Shown piece by piece: positions 37,380-46,336 of a stretch of 64,000 nucleotides of DNA. This DNA comes from Polyangia bacterium (GTDB taxonomy: Bacteria; Myxococcota_A; Polyangia; Nannocystales; Nannocystaceae): positions 1-64,000 of the forward strand of contig JAUHWG010000043.1 of assembly GCA_030424595.1 (NCBI GenBank), written 5' to 3'. Below the pieces are notes generated by a model. It was given only the letters and a program-made list of their open reading frames with translations, did no database searches and was not told the origin of the DNA. The stretch's first letter is position 1. Each line of letters opens with the position of its first letter. The translations under genes and the position numbers were made by a program.

Positions 37380-38930
37380 CTAGCCGCCGACGCGCTTGAG
37401 GTCGGTGTCGTAGAGGATGACCTCGGCGCCCGGGAGGGCCTCTTGGATCAGCGGCTCGACCTTCTTGGCGGTGCCGACGATGACGATGTGCGGGACCATC
37501 AGCATGTACTTGCCGGCCATCGTCTGGACGTCCTCCTTGCTCACCTTGAGCACCTCGTCGCGGTAGACCTTGTAGTAGTCGTCCGGGAGGCCGAAGGTGA
37601 GGATGTTGCGGACCTTGCCGGCGATCTGCTGCGGCGTCTCGAGGCCGAGCGGGAACGAGCCCACCTCCTCGTTGATCGCGTCGGTGAGCTCCTCGTCGCT
37701 CGGCTGGGTGTCCCGGATCTGGCCGATGTGGCCGAAGATCGCGGTGAGCATCTCGGCGGTCTTCTTGGTCTTGGTCTTGGTCCAGATCCGCCAGGTGCCG
37801 GGGGCCTGGCCGGGCTTGATCTGCGAGTAGATGCCGTAGGTCAGGCCCTTGTCCTCGCGGATGTCCTCGAAGAGGCGACCGGTGGAGCCGCCGCCGAGGA
37901 TCGCCGAGGCGATCTCGAACTTCTCCCAGTCGGGGTGCTTGCGGGCGAGGGCGAGGTTGCCGATCCGGATCTCCGACTGCGCCGAGCCGGGGCGGTCGAC
38001 GAGGTGGACGACGAGCTTGCTCGGGTGCTTGTACTGGTCGGCCTTGAAGGCGTTGAGCGGGTTGGTCGGCGCCGTGCCCTCGAGGTGCTTCCACTTGCCG
38101 AGGTACTTCTTGACGACCGGCTCCGCCTCGGCCTTGGTGATGTCCCCGGAGAGGATCAGGTAGGCGTTGTTGGAGCGGTAGAAGGTCCCGTAGAACTTCT
38201 TGACCGAGTCGACGGTGATCGCGTCGATCTGGGCGTCGGTCGGCAGCGGCCGGCCGTAGGGGTGCCCCTCGGGGTAGGCGACCATGCCGAAGAGGGTGTC
38301 GGCCAAGGTGCCGGGATCGCTCTTCGCCGCCTTGAGGCCGGTCTTCTGCTGCTCCTTGAGCTTCTCCAGGGCGTCGGCGGGGAAGACCGCGTTTTGCACC
38401 TGATCGGCCATCAGCTCGACCGCGAGGCCGAGATCGCGCTTGAGCACCCGCGCGTACATCGACGTGTCGTGGGTGTTGGCGCCGGTGTTGATCGACGAGC
38501 CGACCTGCTCGATCGCCTCGTCGATCTTGGCCTTCTTCCGCTTCTTGGTCCCCTCGCCGAGCATCGACGCGGTCATGTCGGCGAGGAACTCGTCGTCCAT
38601 GGTGCCGGCGCGGATGACCAGCTGGGCGGTGACCAGCGGGACCTCGTGGTTCTCGACGACGTAGACCTGGAGGCCGTTGTCGGTGGTGAAGGACTGGATC
38701 TCCGGGAACTGGACCGGCCTGGGATCGGTCGGCGGCGGCGGGTCCATGTACTGGCGCTTGGGCGCCTCGACCTCGGCGACGGGCGCCTCGGGCTCGGGCT
38801 CGGGCTCCGGGACGACGGTCTCCTCCTCCTTCGGCTTGCAGCCGGTCTGGCTGGTGAAGGTGAGGGCCACGGCGCAGGCGAGGGCGCGGGCGGTCATGCG
38901 GGTCAGCGTGGTGCGGGAGTTGGCGGTCAT
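37380..38930 (-). CDS. M16-family peptidase-like lipoprotein, catalytic motif absent
   Basis: 516 residues; a signal peptide ends at lipobox SQTGC (Cys31), then a Glu-Pro linker (about 40-56). Two M16 halves follow. The position of the zinc motif reads MTASMLGEGTKKR: the His-x-x-Glu-His box is missing, so this chain should be inactive as a peptidase. The second half keeps the substrate-binding RLFEDIREDKGLTYGIYSQI motif (the Arg-Tyr pair of M16 C-domains). With the active partner encoded 38 bp upstream it most likely forms an active/inactive pair like PqqF- or MPP-type heterodimers, here in the periplasm. Confidence 0.88.
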   Translation of the reverse strand: MTANSRTTLTRMTARALACAVALTFTSQTGCKPKEEETVVPEPEPEPEAPVAEVEAPKRQYMDPPPPTDPRPVQFPEIQSFTTDNGLQVYVVENHEVPLVTAQLVIRAGTMDDEFLADMTASMLGEGTKKRKKAKIDEAIEQVGSSINTGANTHDTSMYARVLKRDLGLAVELMADQVQNAVFPADALEKLKEQQKTGLKAAKSDPGTLADTLFGMVAYPEGHPYGRPLPTDAQIDAITVDSVKKFYGTFYRSNNAYLILSGDITKAEAEPVVKKYLGKWKHLEGTAPTNPLNAFKADQYKHPSKLVVHLVDRPGSAQSEIRIGNLALARKHPDWEKFEIASAILGGGSTGRLFEDIREDKGLTYGIYSQIKPGQAPGTWRIWTKTKTKKTAEMLTAIFGHIGQIRDTQPSDEELTDAINEEVGSFPLGLETPQQIAGKVRNILTFGLPDDYYKVYRDEVLKVSKEDVQTMAGKYMLMVPHIVIVGTAKKVEPLIQEALPGAEVILYDTDLKRVGG

Positions 38931-38968
38931 GATGGCGTCTTCCTCTTAAGTCAGGTGATGACGGCGGC

Positions 38969-40345
38969 TCAGGAGCCGGCTCCGGGGGTGATCTCGAGGG
39001 TCAGCCAGTTGGGCCCCAGGTACTCGTTCGCGACCCGCTTGATGTCCTTGGCGGAGACCTCTTGGTACTTGGAGAGCTCGGTGAGCACGTACTTCGGGTC
39101 GCCGTGGTTGACGACGCCCGCCGCGATCGCGTTGGCCCGGCCTTGGTTGGTCGCGAGGGTCGAGACGGTGTTCATGAGCTGGGCGTTGATCGCCTTTTGC
39201 AGCTCCTTCTTCGAGATCCCCTTCTTCTGGACCTTGGTGACCTCGTCGCGGACGACCGTCTTGATGTCGTCGAACTTCGTCGTGGGCAGCGGCATCGCCT
39301 GCATGAAGACGAGGCCAGCCTCCTTGAGGGAGAAGTGGCTGCCGCCGGTGAAGGCGACCAGCTTCTTCTCGTCCTGGAGGATCTTCGGGATCCGGGCGGA
39401 GTCGCCGACCAGGAGGACGTTGCCGAGGAGGTCGAGGGCGTAGCGGTCCGGGTGGGTCTCGCCGACCGTGTGCCAGCCGATGGCGTAGAGCGCCTGCTGA
39501 GCGAGCGGGTCGGGGGTGACCTGCTCGAAGGGCTTGGACTTGTCGATGTTGGTCGGCGGCGAGGGCTTGCGATCGGGGCCGCGCTTGATGTCGCCGAAGT
39601 ACTGCTCGACCTTGGTCTTGACCTCGCCGAAGTTGACGTCGCCGACGAGGACGAGGACGACGTTGTTCGGGGTGTAGTAGGCGTCGAAGAAGGCCTTGAC
39701 GTCGGCGGTGGTCGCCGCGTTGAGATCCTCGATGGAGCCGATCGGCGGGTGGTCGTAGCCGGAGCCGGCCCACGCCGAGGAGAGGAAGTTCATGAAGGCG
39801 CCGGCGTAGGGGACGTTGTCCATCCGCATCGCCTTCTCCTCCTTGACGTTCTTCTGCTGGTTTTTGAAGTTCTCGTCGGTGATCTCGAGGGAGCGCAGGC
39901 GATCCGACTCGAGCCAGAGGCCCATGTCGAGGTACTGGCTCGGGAGATTGTCGTAGTAGACCGTCGAGTCCCAGGAGGTGCCGGCGTTGTTGTTGCCGCC
40001 GACCCGCTGGACGTAGGTCAGGTTGCCCATCGGCGGCACGTTGGCCGAGCCCTCGAACATCATGTGCTCGAAGAGGTGGGCGAAGCCGGTGCGGCCCTTC
40101 TCCTCGTCGCGGGCGCCGACGTCGTAGTGGAGCGTCAGGTTAAAGGCTGGCGTCGAGTGATCCTCGACGACGTAGACGCGGAGGCCGTTGGCCAGGGTGA
40201 ACTCCTGGATCGGCAGGTCGAAGTTGAGATCGTCCTTGTTCGCCGCTGCGTCGGCGCTGCTGGGCGCGACAAACACGCCCGCGAGGGCGCAGGCGACGGC
40301 TAGACGGGCAAAACTCGAGATGGAACGGCGCTCGTTAGACAACAT
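38969..40345 (-). CDS. M16-family zinc metallopeptidase
   Basis: 458 residues from the ATG at 40345, giving a signal peptide (MLSNERRSISSFARLAVACA to APSSADAAA); the upstream in-frame extension is excluded. The active M16 motif HLFEH is at 90-94 in RTGFAHLFEHMMFEGSANVP, with the downstream Glu ligand in VKEEKAMRMDNVPYA. The second half is degenerate. Pairs with the motif-less lipoprotein downstream; first gene of the pair, with a gap of 38 bp. It probably degrades or matures periplasmic peptides. Confidence 0.92.
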   Translation of the reverse strand: MLSNERRSISSFARLAVACALAGVFVAPSSADAAANKDDLNFDLPIQEFTLANGLRVYVVEDHSTPAFNLTLHYDVGARDEEKGRTGFAHLFEHMMFEGSANVPPMGNLTYVQRVGGNNNAGTSWDSTVYYDNLPSQYLDMGLWLESDRLRSLEITDENFKNQQKNVKEEKAMRMDNVPYAGAFMNFLSSAWAGSGYDHPPIGSIEDLNAATTADVKAFFDAYYTPNNVVLVLVGDVNFGEVKTKVEQYFGDIKRGPDRKPSPPTNIDKSKPFEQVTPDPLAQQALYAIGWHTVGETHPDRYALDLLGNVLLVGDSARIPKILQDEKKLVAFTGGSHFSLKEAGLVFMQAMPLPTTKFDDIKTVVRDEVTKVQKKGISKKELQKAINAQLMNTVSTLATNQGRANAIAAGVVNHGDPKYVLTELSKYQEVSAKDIKRVANEYLGPNWLTLEITPGAGS

Positions 40346-40668
40346 CCAGAATCTTCTCCTCGCGGTCTCGACGGCCGCTTCACACGCGACCTCTGACGGC
40401 GCGCAAGGTAACACAGAGGGGGGCTATAGGCCCCTCCTACGACCCCGCCGAAGGTCTCTGCGTGCCATTTCTGCGGCGATCGTCAACTCACACTGAAGTT
40501 GGGGCCCGCCGCTGCGAGGCGATGAACGCGCAGGGCCGAGGGGGTCCCCCTCGGAGGTCTAGGGCCGGCTGCGAGGGCCGATGAGGTCGTCGTGCGATGA
40601 GTTGACAGGCGCGCGAAGCGGGTCCTATAACGCCGCGCGATTGGCGGAGGATGCTCTCCTCTCAGTGC
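40346..40668. other. Regulatory gap before tRNA-Gln
   Basis: No gene. It contains a hairpin at 40536-40554 (CCGAGGGG / CCCCTCGG, loop GTC), without a U-tract, and a strong sigma-70 promoter listed separately. Confidence 0.6.
40602..40631 (+). promoter_or_regulatory. Sigma-70 promoter for tRNA-Gln
   Basis: Perfect -35 TTGACA (40602-40607), 18-bp spacer, -10 TATAAC (40626-40631). Transcription would start near 40638, 31 bp before the tRNA. The best promoter in the window; it may also drive prs, 39 bp after the tRNA. Confidence 0.8.
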
Positions 40669-40740
40669 TGGGGCGTCGGCAAGTGGCAAGCCATCGGTTT
40701 TTGGTACCGACATTCGTAGGTTCGAATCCTACCGCCCCAA
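40669..40740 (+). tRNA. tRNA-Gln (anticodon TTG)
   Basis: Full cloverleaf: acceptor TGGGGCG/CGCCCCA, D-arm with GGC/GCC, anticodon stem TCGGT/ACCGA around TTTTGGT with TTG as anticodon, variable CATTC, T-arm GTAGG/CCTAC with loop TTCGAAT, discriminator A. The 3' CCA is not encoded. Closely similar to bacterial tRNA-Gln (UUG). Confidence 0.96.
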
Positions 40741-40779
40741 ACCCATCCCTCTCCGTTTTGGCTCAGCGAGGAGCGCAGC

Positions 40780-41730
40780 GTGAACAAGACCCTGACCATC
40801 TTCAGTGGTAACTCGAACCAGCCGCTTGCCTCTGAGCTGTGTGACCACGTCGACATCTCCGAGGGTCGGGCGAGGGTCTCCCGCTTCTCTGACGGGGAGA
40901 TCTTCGTCGAGATCGGCGAGAACGTCCGCAACGTCAATTGCGTGATCGTGCAGTCGACCTGCTCGCCGCCGAACCGCAACCTGATGGAGCTGCTGATCAT
41001 GATCGACGCGCTCAAGCGGGCGAGCGCCGGCAGCATCGTCGCGGTCATGCCCTACTTCGGCTACGCCCGCCAGGATCGCAAGGTCAAGCCGCGGACGCCG
41101 ATCACCGCCAAGCTGGTCGCCGATCTCCTCGCGGCTGCGGGCGCGACCCGGATCGTCTCGGTCGATCTCCACGCCGGGCAGATCCAGGGCTTCTTCAACA
41201 TCCCCTTCGACCACCTCTTCGCGACCCCGGTCTTCCGCCCGGTGCTCCGCGACTTCGGCTTTGGCGGCAAGGACACGGTCATCGTCTCGCCCGACGCCGG
41301 CGGCGTCGAGCGGGCGCGGGCCTTCTCCAAGCACCTCAACTGCTCGCTGGCGATCATCGACAAGCGCCGCGAGTCCCCCAACGTCAGCCAGGTGCTCCAC
41401 CTCATCGGCGACGTCGAGGGCAAGCGGGCGATCATCGTCGACGACATCATCGACACCGCCGGGACCCTCTGTAACGCGGCCAAGGCGGTCATCGAGAAGG
41501 GCGGGGCCAGAGAGGTCTACGCCGTCGCGACCCACGGCGTGCTCTCCGGACCGGCGATCGAGCGGATCAACAACTCGACGCTCTCGAAGGTCTGGGTGAC
41601 CAACAGCATCAACCAAGACGAGCGGGCCGCGGCCTGTGACCGTCTCGAGGTCTGCTCGCTCGGACCTCTGCTGGCGGAGGCGATCAAGCGGATCCACCAC
41701 GGCGACTCGATCTCCAGCCTCTTCATCTAG
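40780..41730 (+). CDS. prs: Ribose-phosphate pyrophosphokinase
   Basis: 316 residues from a GTG with AGGAG about 10 bp upstream. Class I PRPP synthase: FSGNSNQPLASELCDHV, RFSDGEIFVEI, ATP loop YFGYARQDRK, VSVDLHAGQIQGFF, the flexible catalytic region VIVSPDAGGVERARAF and DKRR, and the PRPP loop AIIVDDIIDTAGTL. It makes PRPP from ribose 5-phosphate and ATP for nucleotide and amino-acid synthesis. It stands just downstream of tRNA-Gln and upstream of rplY and pth, a common order in bacteria. Confidence 0.97.
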   Translation: MNKTLTIFSGNSNQPLASELCDHVDISEGRARVSRFSDGEIFVEIGENVRNVNCVIVQSTCSPPNRNLMELLIMIDALKRASAGSIVAVMPYFGYARQDRKVKPRTPITAKLVADLLAAAGATRIVSVDLHAGQIQGFFNIPFDHLFATPVFRPVLRDFGFGGKDTVIVSPDAGGVERARAFSKHLNCSLAIIDKRRESPNVSQVLHLIGDVEGKRAIIVDDIIDTAGTLCNAAKAVIEKGGAREVYAVATHGVLSGPAIERINNSTLSKVWVTNSINQDERAAACDRLEVCSLGPLLAEAIKRIHHGDSISSLFI

Positions 41731-41844
41731 GACGAGCGAGCCTGGACCCAAGCTACCCCCCCAAAAAGCTGTCTGTCGGCGGCGGCGAGCCCGATGAGCG
41801 TGGCACCCACCCGTCGACAACAACCCGAAAGCAGAGCACATATC

Positions 41845-42462
41845 ATGACTCACGAAGCAAGCGCCCTGACCGTCGAGGTCCGCCACAACACCGGCAAGGG
41901 CGTCGCCCGCAGCCTCCGCCGCGCAGGTCGAATCCCCGGCATCATGTACGGCGGCGGTGGCGAGCGCGTCGCCCTCAGCGTCGACCTCCACACCCTCAAG
42001 AAGGCGATCGACCCGGAGCTGCGCTGGAACACCTGGTTCAGCCTCACGGTCAAGGAAGACGGCAAGGCTGACGTCACCGAGTCGGTGATCGCGGTCGACC
42101 GTCAGATCGATCCGCTCCGCCGCGAGATCGTCCACGTCGACTTCCTCCGGGTCGACCCGGCCAAGGAGATCGACGCCACCGTCCCGGTCGAGTACTCCGG
42201 GCGCCCCGTCGGCGTGAAGGCCGGCGGCAAGCTCAAGACCTTCCGCCGCTACGCCAAGATCTCCGCGACGCCGGACGCCATCCCCGTCAAGGTGATGATC
42301 GACATCGCTCACCTCGAGGGCGACCAGACCATGCGGATCGCCGATCTCAAGGTTGAGGGCTTCCGCCTCAAGGAGAACCCGAAGGCGCCGCTCGCCCACG
42401 TCGAGGCCGCCAAGGCCAAGGTCGCGGAGGCGAAGGTCGAAGAGAAGAAGGGCAAGAAGTAG
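41845..42462 (+). CDS. rplY: 50S ribosomal protein L25 (general stress type, CTC)
   Basis: 205 residues from the ATG at 41845; an ATG at 41794 is in frame but adds an unusual leader. The N-terminal L25 domain (ALTVEVRHNTGKGVARSLRR, GRIPGIMYGG, VHVDFLRVD) binds 5S rRNA. It is followed by the second beta domain (about 95-185, VPVEYSGRPVGVKAGGKL) and a Lys/Ala/Glu-rich tail of about 20 residues. Lies between prs and pth, as in many genomes. Confidence 0.95.
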   Translation: MTHEASALTVEVRHNTGKGVARSLRRAGRIPGIMYGGGGERVALSVDLHTLKKAIDPELRWNTWFSLTVKEDGKADVTESVIAVDRQIDPLRREIVHVDFLRVDPAKEIDATVPVEYSGRPVGVKAGGKLKTFRRYAKISATPDAIPVKVMIDIAHLEGDQTMRIADLKVEGFRLKENPKAPLAHVEAAKAKVAEAKVEEKKGKK

Positions 42463-42488
42463 GGACCCTGTGGCCGTGATCGCTGGCG

Positions 42489-43073
42489 ATGGTCGACAAC
42501 GCCCCATGGCTGATCGTGGGGCTCGGCAACCCCGGGCCCCGCTACGCCGCCAACCGACACAACGTCGGTTTCATGGCGGTGGACACCCTCTGTGAGTCGA
42601 CCTATCCGCCGCCCGCCTGGAGCGACCGCTTCAAGGGGCAGCAGACTGCGATCCGAATCGGCACAGCCCGCTGTGTCGTCCTCAAGCCGATGACCTTCAT
42701 GAACCGAAGCGGTGACAGCGTCCAAGCGGCGGCTGCCTACCATCGGGTCCCCGCCGACCAGATCGTCGTTCTCCACGACGAGATCGACTTCCCCTACGCC
42801 CGCGTGGCGGTCAAGGAGGGGGGCGGTCATGGCGGTCACAACGGCCTTCGCGATCTCATCCGGGCCCTCGGGTCCCGCGACTTCATCCGGGTTCGGATCG
42901 GCGTAGGCCGGCCGGTGCACGGCGAGGTCGCAGACTACGTGCTCTCGAACTTCTCCCAAGAGGAGGGCGGCGAGCTCCCCGATCTTCTAGGCCGCGCCTC
43001 CAAGGCGGCCGAGGCGGTCCTGACCTCTGGGGTCAAGGCGGCCATGAACACGTTTAACACCCACCGCGGCTAG
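42489..43073 (+). CDS. pth: Peptidyl-tRNA hydrolase
   Basis: 194 residues. Family motifs GLGNPGPRYAANRHNVGF with the catalytic His in RHN, KPMTFMNRSGDSV, HDEIDFPYARVAVKEGGGHG and GHNGLRDLIRALGSRDFIR. It releases tRNA from stalled peptidyl-tRNA. Starts 26 bp after rplY; probably co-transcribed with prs and rplY. Confidence 0.97.
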   Translation: MVDNAPWLIVGLGNPGPRYAANRHNVGFMAVDTLCESTYPPPAWSDRFKGQQTAIRIGTARCVVLKPMTFMNRSGDSVQAAAAYHRVPADQIVVLHDEIDFPYARVAVKEGGGHGGHNGLRDLIRALGSRDFIRVRIGVGRPVHGEVADYVLSNFSQEEGGELPDLLGRASKAAEAVLTSGVKAAMNTFNTHRG

Positions 43074-43148
43074 CTCTGAGCGCAGCTCAGGCGAACGTCG
43101 CTCGACACGACCTCACACTCCTCCTTCGCGATCGAAAGGAACCCCCCC

Positions 43149-45356
43149 GTGGACGTCCAGATCCAAGACCTCCTCTACGCGGTGCCAGCAGCCGGCGGAA
43201 TCGCCCTGCTCTACGCCCTTCTCACCTCTCAATGGGTCTCTAGCCGTGATGCCGGCGACGAGCGCATGCAGGGCATCGCCGCCCAGATCTACCGCGGCGC
43301 GATGGCCTTCCTCGCCGCCGAGTACAAGGTGCTCGGGATCTTCGTCGTCGTCGTCGCCGGCGGTCTCGCGCTGCTCTACAACGGCAGCGAGACCTCGGCG
43401 TGGACCGTCGGCCTCTCCTTCCTGGCGGGCGCCTTCTGCTCCGGCCTCGCCGGCTTCTTCGGCATGCGCGTCGCCACCCAGGCGAACGTCCGCACCGCCG
43501 CCGCTGCCCGTACAGGCCTTCCCAAGGCCCTCACCGTCGCCTTCCGCGGCGGCGCGGTCATGGGCATGTCGGTCGTCGGCCTCGCGCTGCTCGGCTTCGG
43601 CAGCCTCCTCCTGGTCTACCTCGGCCAGTACGACGCCCTCGCGGACGTCGACGGTCAGGCCCTCCAGTTCACCCGGGTGATCAACATCCTCGCCGGGTTC
43701 TCGATGGGCGCCTCGTCGATCGCCCTCTTCGCCCGCGTCGGCGGCGGTATCTACACCAAGGCCGCAGACGTCGGCGCCGACCTGGTCGGCAAGGTCGAGG
43801 CTGGGATCCCCGAGGATCACTTCCTCAACCCCGCGACCATCGCCGACAACGTCGGCGACAACGTCGGCGATGTCGCCGGCATGGGCGCGGACCTCTTCGA
43901 GTCCTACGTCGGCTCGATCCTCGGGACCATGATCCTGGGGGCGCTCGCGGTCTCCGGTCGCCTCGAGGCGAGCATCCTCCCGCTGCTCATCGCCGCGGCT
44001 GGGGTCGTCGTCTCCGTGGTCATGACCTTCGCGGTCAAGACCCGCGAGGGCGGAAACCCGCAGGTCGCGCTCGACGTCGGCGCCTTCGGAGCCGCGGCGG
44101 TCATGCTGCCGGTCTCCTGGTTCATCGTCGACTACACGATCAAGTCGGCGATCGCCCACGGCGCGCCGATCATCCTCGTCCCCGGCGGCGATCCGGTGAC
44201 GACCATGCAGCTGGTCTCGGCGATGGTCGCCGGCCTGATCGCTGGCGTCGCCATCGGCCTCGTCACCGGCTACTACTGCTCCAAGGGCAAGCGCCCGGTC
44301 AACAGCATCGTCGAGCAGTCGAAGACCGGCCCCGCGACCAACATCATCGCTGGCATCGGTGTCGGCTTTGAGTCGACCGCGATCCCGATCCTCCTGATCG
44401 CGGGCGCCATCTACGTCGCCAACTACTACGCCGGCCTCTACGGGGTCGCCCTCGCCGCCCTCGGCATGCTCTCGACCACCGGCATTCAGCTCGCGGTCGA
44501 CGCCTACGGTCCGATCTCGGACAACGCCGGCGGCATCGCCGAGATGAGCGGTCTCCCCCACGAGGTCCGCGAGCGCACCGACGAGCTCGACGCTGTCGGC
44601 AACACCACCGCGGCGATCGGCAAGGGCTTCGCGATCGCCTCGGCCGCCCTCGCGGCGCTCTCGCTCTTCGCCGCCTACCAGAACCTGGCGTTCAGCGACG
44701 GACAGACCCTCGTCCTCACCGACCCCGAGGTCCTCATCGGCCTCCTCGTCGGCGGCATGCTGCCCTTCGTCTTCAGCGCCATGGCGATGAACGCCGTCGG
44801 TGACGCGGCGATGGACATGATCACCGAGGTCCGCCGCCAGTTCCGCGAGATCCCCGTCCTCCGTCGGGGTCTCGAGCTGGTCGCCAAGGCCGAGCGTGAG
44901 GAGCGTCCGCTCACCGACGACGAGGAGCGCGAGGTCCTCGCGGCTGGCTCCAAGACCGAGGTCGAGCGCTGCGTGGCGATCTCGACCCAGGCCTCGCTCA
45001 AGCGGATGATGGCCCCGGGCCTCCTCGCCCTCGTCGCCCCGGTCGCGGTCGGCTTCTGGTCGCCCTTCGCCCTCGGCGGTCTCCTGGCCGGCACCCTCTG
45101 CTCCGGCGTCATGCTGGCGATCTTCATGTCCAACGCCGGCGGCGCCTGGGACAACGCGAAGAAGCAGGTCGAGGACCAGAAGAAGAACCTCGACCCGAAG
45201 GTCAACACCGGCAAGGGCTCCGAGCGCCACCACGCGGCGGTCATCGGCGACACCGTCGGCGACCCCTTCAAGGACACGGCCGGTCCGAGCCTCAACATCC
45301 TCATCAAGCTGATGACGATCGTCGCGGTGGTGATCGCCCCCCTCATCGCCCGCTGA
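43149..45356 (+). CDS. hppA: Membrane-bound proton/sodium-pumping pyrophosphatase
   Basis: 735 residues, about 16 membrane helices, GTG start with AAAGGA upstream. The pyrophosphate-binding loop reads DVGADLVGKVEAGIPEDHFL then NPATIADNVGDNVGDVAGMG; a second Asp/Lys cluster is NAGGAWDNAKKQVEDQ and GDTVGDPFKDTAGPS. The motif GNTTAAIGKG has Ala where K+-independent enzymes have Lys (GNTTKA), so this should be the K+-dependent class. Whether it pumps H+ or Na+ cannot be read. It turns PPi hydrolysis into an ion gradient, fitting with the Tol and Pnt systems that use or make one. Confidence 0.95.
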   Translation: MDVQIQDLLYAVPAAGGIALLYALLTSQWVSSRDAGDERMQGIAAQIYRGAMAFLAAEYKVLGIFVVVVAGGLALLYNGSETSAWTVGLSFLAGAFCSGLAGFFGMRVATQANVRTAAAARTGLPKALTVAFRGGAVMGMSVVGLALLGFGSLLLVYLGQYDALADVDGQALQFTRVINILAGFSMGASSIALFARVGGGIYTKAADVGADLVGKVEAGIPEDHFLNPATIADNVGDNVGDVAGMGADLFESYVGSILGTMILGALAVSGRLEASILPLLIAAAGVVVSVVMTFAVKTREGGNPQVALDVGAFGAAAVMLPVSWFIVDYTIKSAIAHGAPIILVPGGDPVTTMQLVSAMVAGLIAGVAIGLVTGYYCSKGKRPVNSIVEQSKTGPATNIIAGIGVGFESTAIPILLIAGAIYVANYYAGLYGVALAALGMLSTTGIQLAVDAYGPISDNAGGIAEMSGLPHEVRERTDELDAVGNTTAAIGKGFAIASAALAALSLFAAYQNLAFSDGQTLVLTDPEVLIGLLVGGMLPFVFSAMAMNAVGDAAMDMITEVRRQFREIPVLRRGLELVAKAEREERPLTDDEEREVLAAGSKTEVERCVAISTQASLKRMMAPGLLALVAPVAVGFWSPFALGGLLAGTLCSGVMLAIFMSNAGGAWDNAKKQVEDQKKNLDPKVNTGKGSERHHAAVIGDTVGDPFKDTAGPSLNILIKLMTIVAVVIAPLIAR

Positions 45357-45502
45357 TATCAGCGTGAGATGCCAAACGCGCTCTTGGCGCGTCTGGCCGA
45401 GGAGACCGCCGAGCCCCTGGGGCCGGCGGTCTTCGCCGTTCTCGGCCCTGTCCAGGCCCTTGCGCTCGGAGGGGGGTTGGTCTATCAAGCGTGTCCCTCG
45501 GT

Positions 45503-45516
45503 GGGGGCAAGCCCCC
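45503..45516 (+). promoter_or_regulatory. Hairpin in the rpsF leader
   Basis: GGGGG-CAAG-CCCCC, followed by two more CCCC-rich blocks (TTGCCCCCTTGCCCCC) that could pair with the same G-run instead. It lies in the 264-bp leader between hppA and rpsF. It may be part of an autoregulatory leader for the S6:S18 operon; weak evidence. Confidence 0.35.
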
Positions 45517-45620
45517 TTGCCCCCTTGCCCCCAAGTCCTCGTGACTGGACGGCTCCACCTCGGGATCACTCCTTGCTCCCCGCAGGTCGGGGGGCCCAAC
45601 ACGTCCATAAGGAGACACCC

Positions 45621-46097
45621 ATGTCAGCAACCACAGGCCAAGTGCTCTCGCACGGTGCACTTCGCGGCACCAAGCGTGAGTACGAGACGGTGACGATCCT
45701 CGCCCCGTCGACCAACAAGACCGACATCCTCGATCTCGTCAGCAAAGTCCAAGGCATCTTCAAGGACTTCGACGCCTCCCTCCTGCAGATCGAGAACTGG
45801 GGTAGCCGCACGCTCGCCTACCCGATCAAGCGCTCGAAGACCGGCGTCTACCTCTACTGGCGCTTCCTCGGGGGCTCCGACATCATCCGCGAGCTCGACC
45901 GCAACTTCGAGATCTCGACGGCGATCCTCCGCTACCACACGGTCAAGATCGACGAGGACATCGACCCCGCGGCGCGTCCCTCCGAGGTCACCGAGGATCT
46001 CCTCAACGCCGCCGCCGAGCCGCCGCCCGAGCCCGTCGTCGAGCCCGAGCCCGAGCCCTCCGAGCGCCACCGTCGTAGCTACGACGAGGAAGAGTAG
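45621..46097 (+). CDS. rpsF: 30S ribosomal protein S6
   Basis: 158 residues from the ATG at 45621, preceded by AAGGAG at the ideal distance; the open frame further upstream is discarded. The S6 fold covers about 20-115 (REYETVTILAPSTNKTDILD, WGSRTLAYPIKRSKTGVYLY, LDRNFEISTAILRYHTVKID). The last 30 residues are an added Pro-Glu/acidic tail (PPPEPVVEPEPEPSERHRRS then acidic). The E. coli protein also has a Glu tail, but it is shorter and lacks the Pro-Glu pattern. First gene of rpsF-rpsR-rplI. Confidence 0.95.
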   Translation: MSATTGQVLSHGALRGTKREYETVTILAPSTNKTDILDLVSKVQGIFKDFDASLLQIENWGSRTLAYPIKRSKTGVYLYWRFLGGSDIIRELDRNFEISTAILRYHTVKIDEDIDPAARPSEVTEDLLNAAAEPPPEPVVEPEPEPSERHRRSYDEEE

Positions 46098-46105
46098 GAA
46101 TCGCC

Positions 46106-46327
46106 ATGGACGAGAAAAAGTACAGTCGCCGGGCGTCGCTCCTGGCCGTCGACAAGACCCTTGTCATTGACTACAAGAACCCGCAGCTCCTGCGCGCGTT
46201 CCTCACCGATCGCGGCAAGATCGTGCCTGCTCGGATCTCCGGCGTCAGCGCGCGTCAGCAGCGGCAGATCACCAAGGCGATCAAGCGGGCTCGGATGCTC
46301 GCCCTGGTCCCCTTCACCGTCAGTTAG
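46106..46327 (+). CDS. rpsR: 30S ribosomal protein S18
   Basis: 73 residues, normal length. KKYSRRASLLAVDKTLVIDY, KNPQLLRAFLTDRGKIVPAR, ISGVSARQQRQITKAIKRAR, then MLALVPFTVS: a standard S18. It lacks the Cys residues of the zinc-type (C+) form. Starts 8 bp after rpsF. Confidence 0.97.
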   Translation: MDEKKYSRRASLLAVDKTLVIDYKNPQLLRAFLTDRGKIVPARISGVSARQQRQITKAIKRARMLALVPFTVS

Positions 46328-46336
46328 GAGGCCGCC

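Noticed and set aside
43113..45608. An 831-codon open frame on the minus strand
   Set aside because: Antisense to hppA, same cause; His/Asp/Glu/Arg-rich and without motifs.
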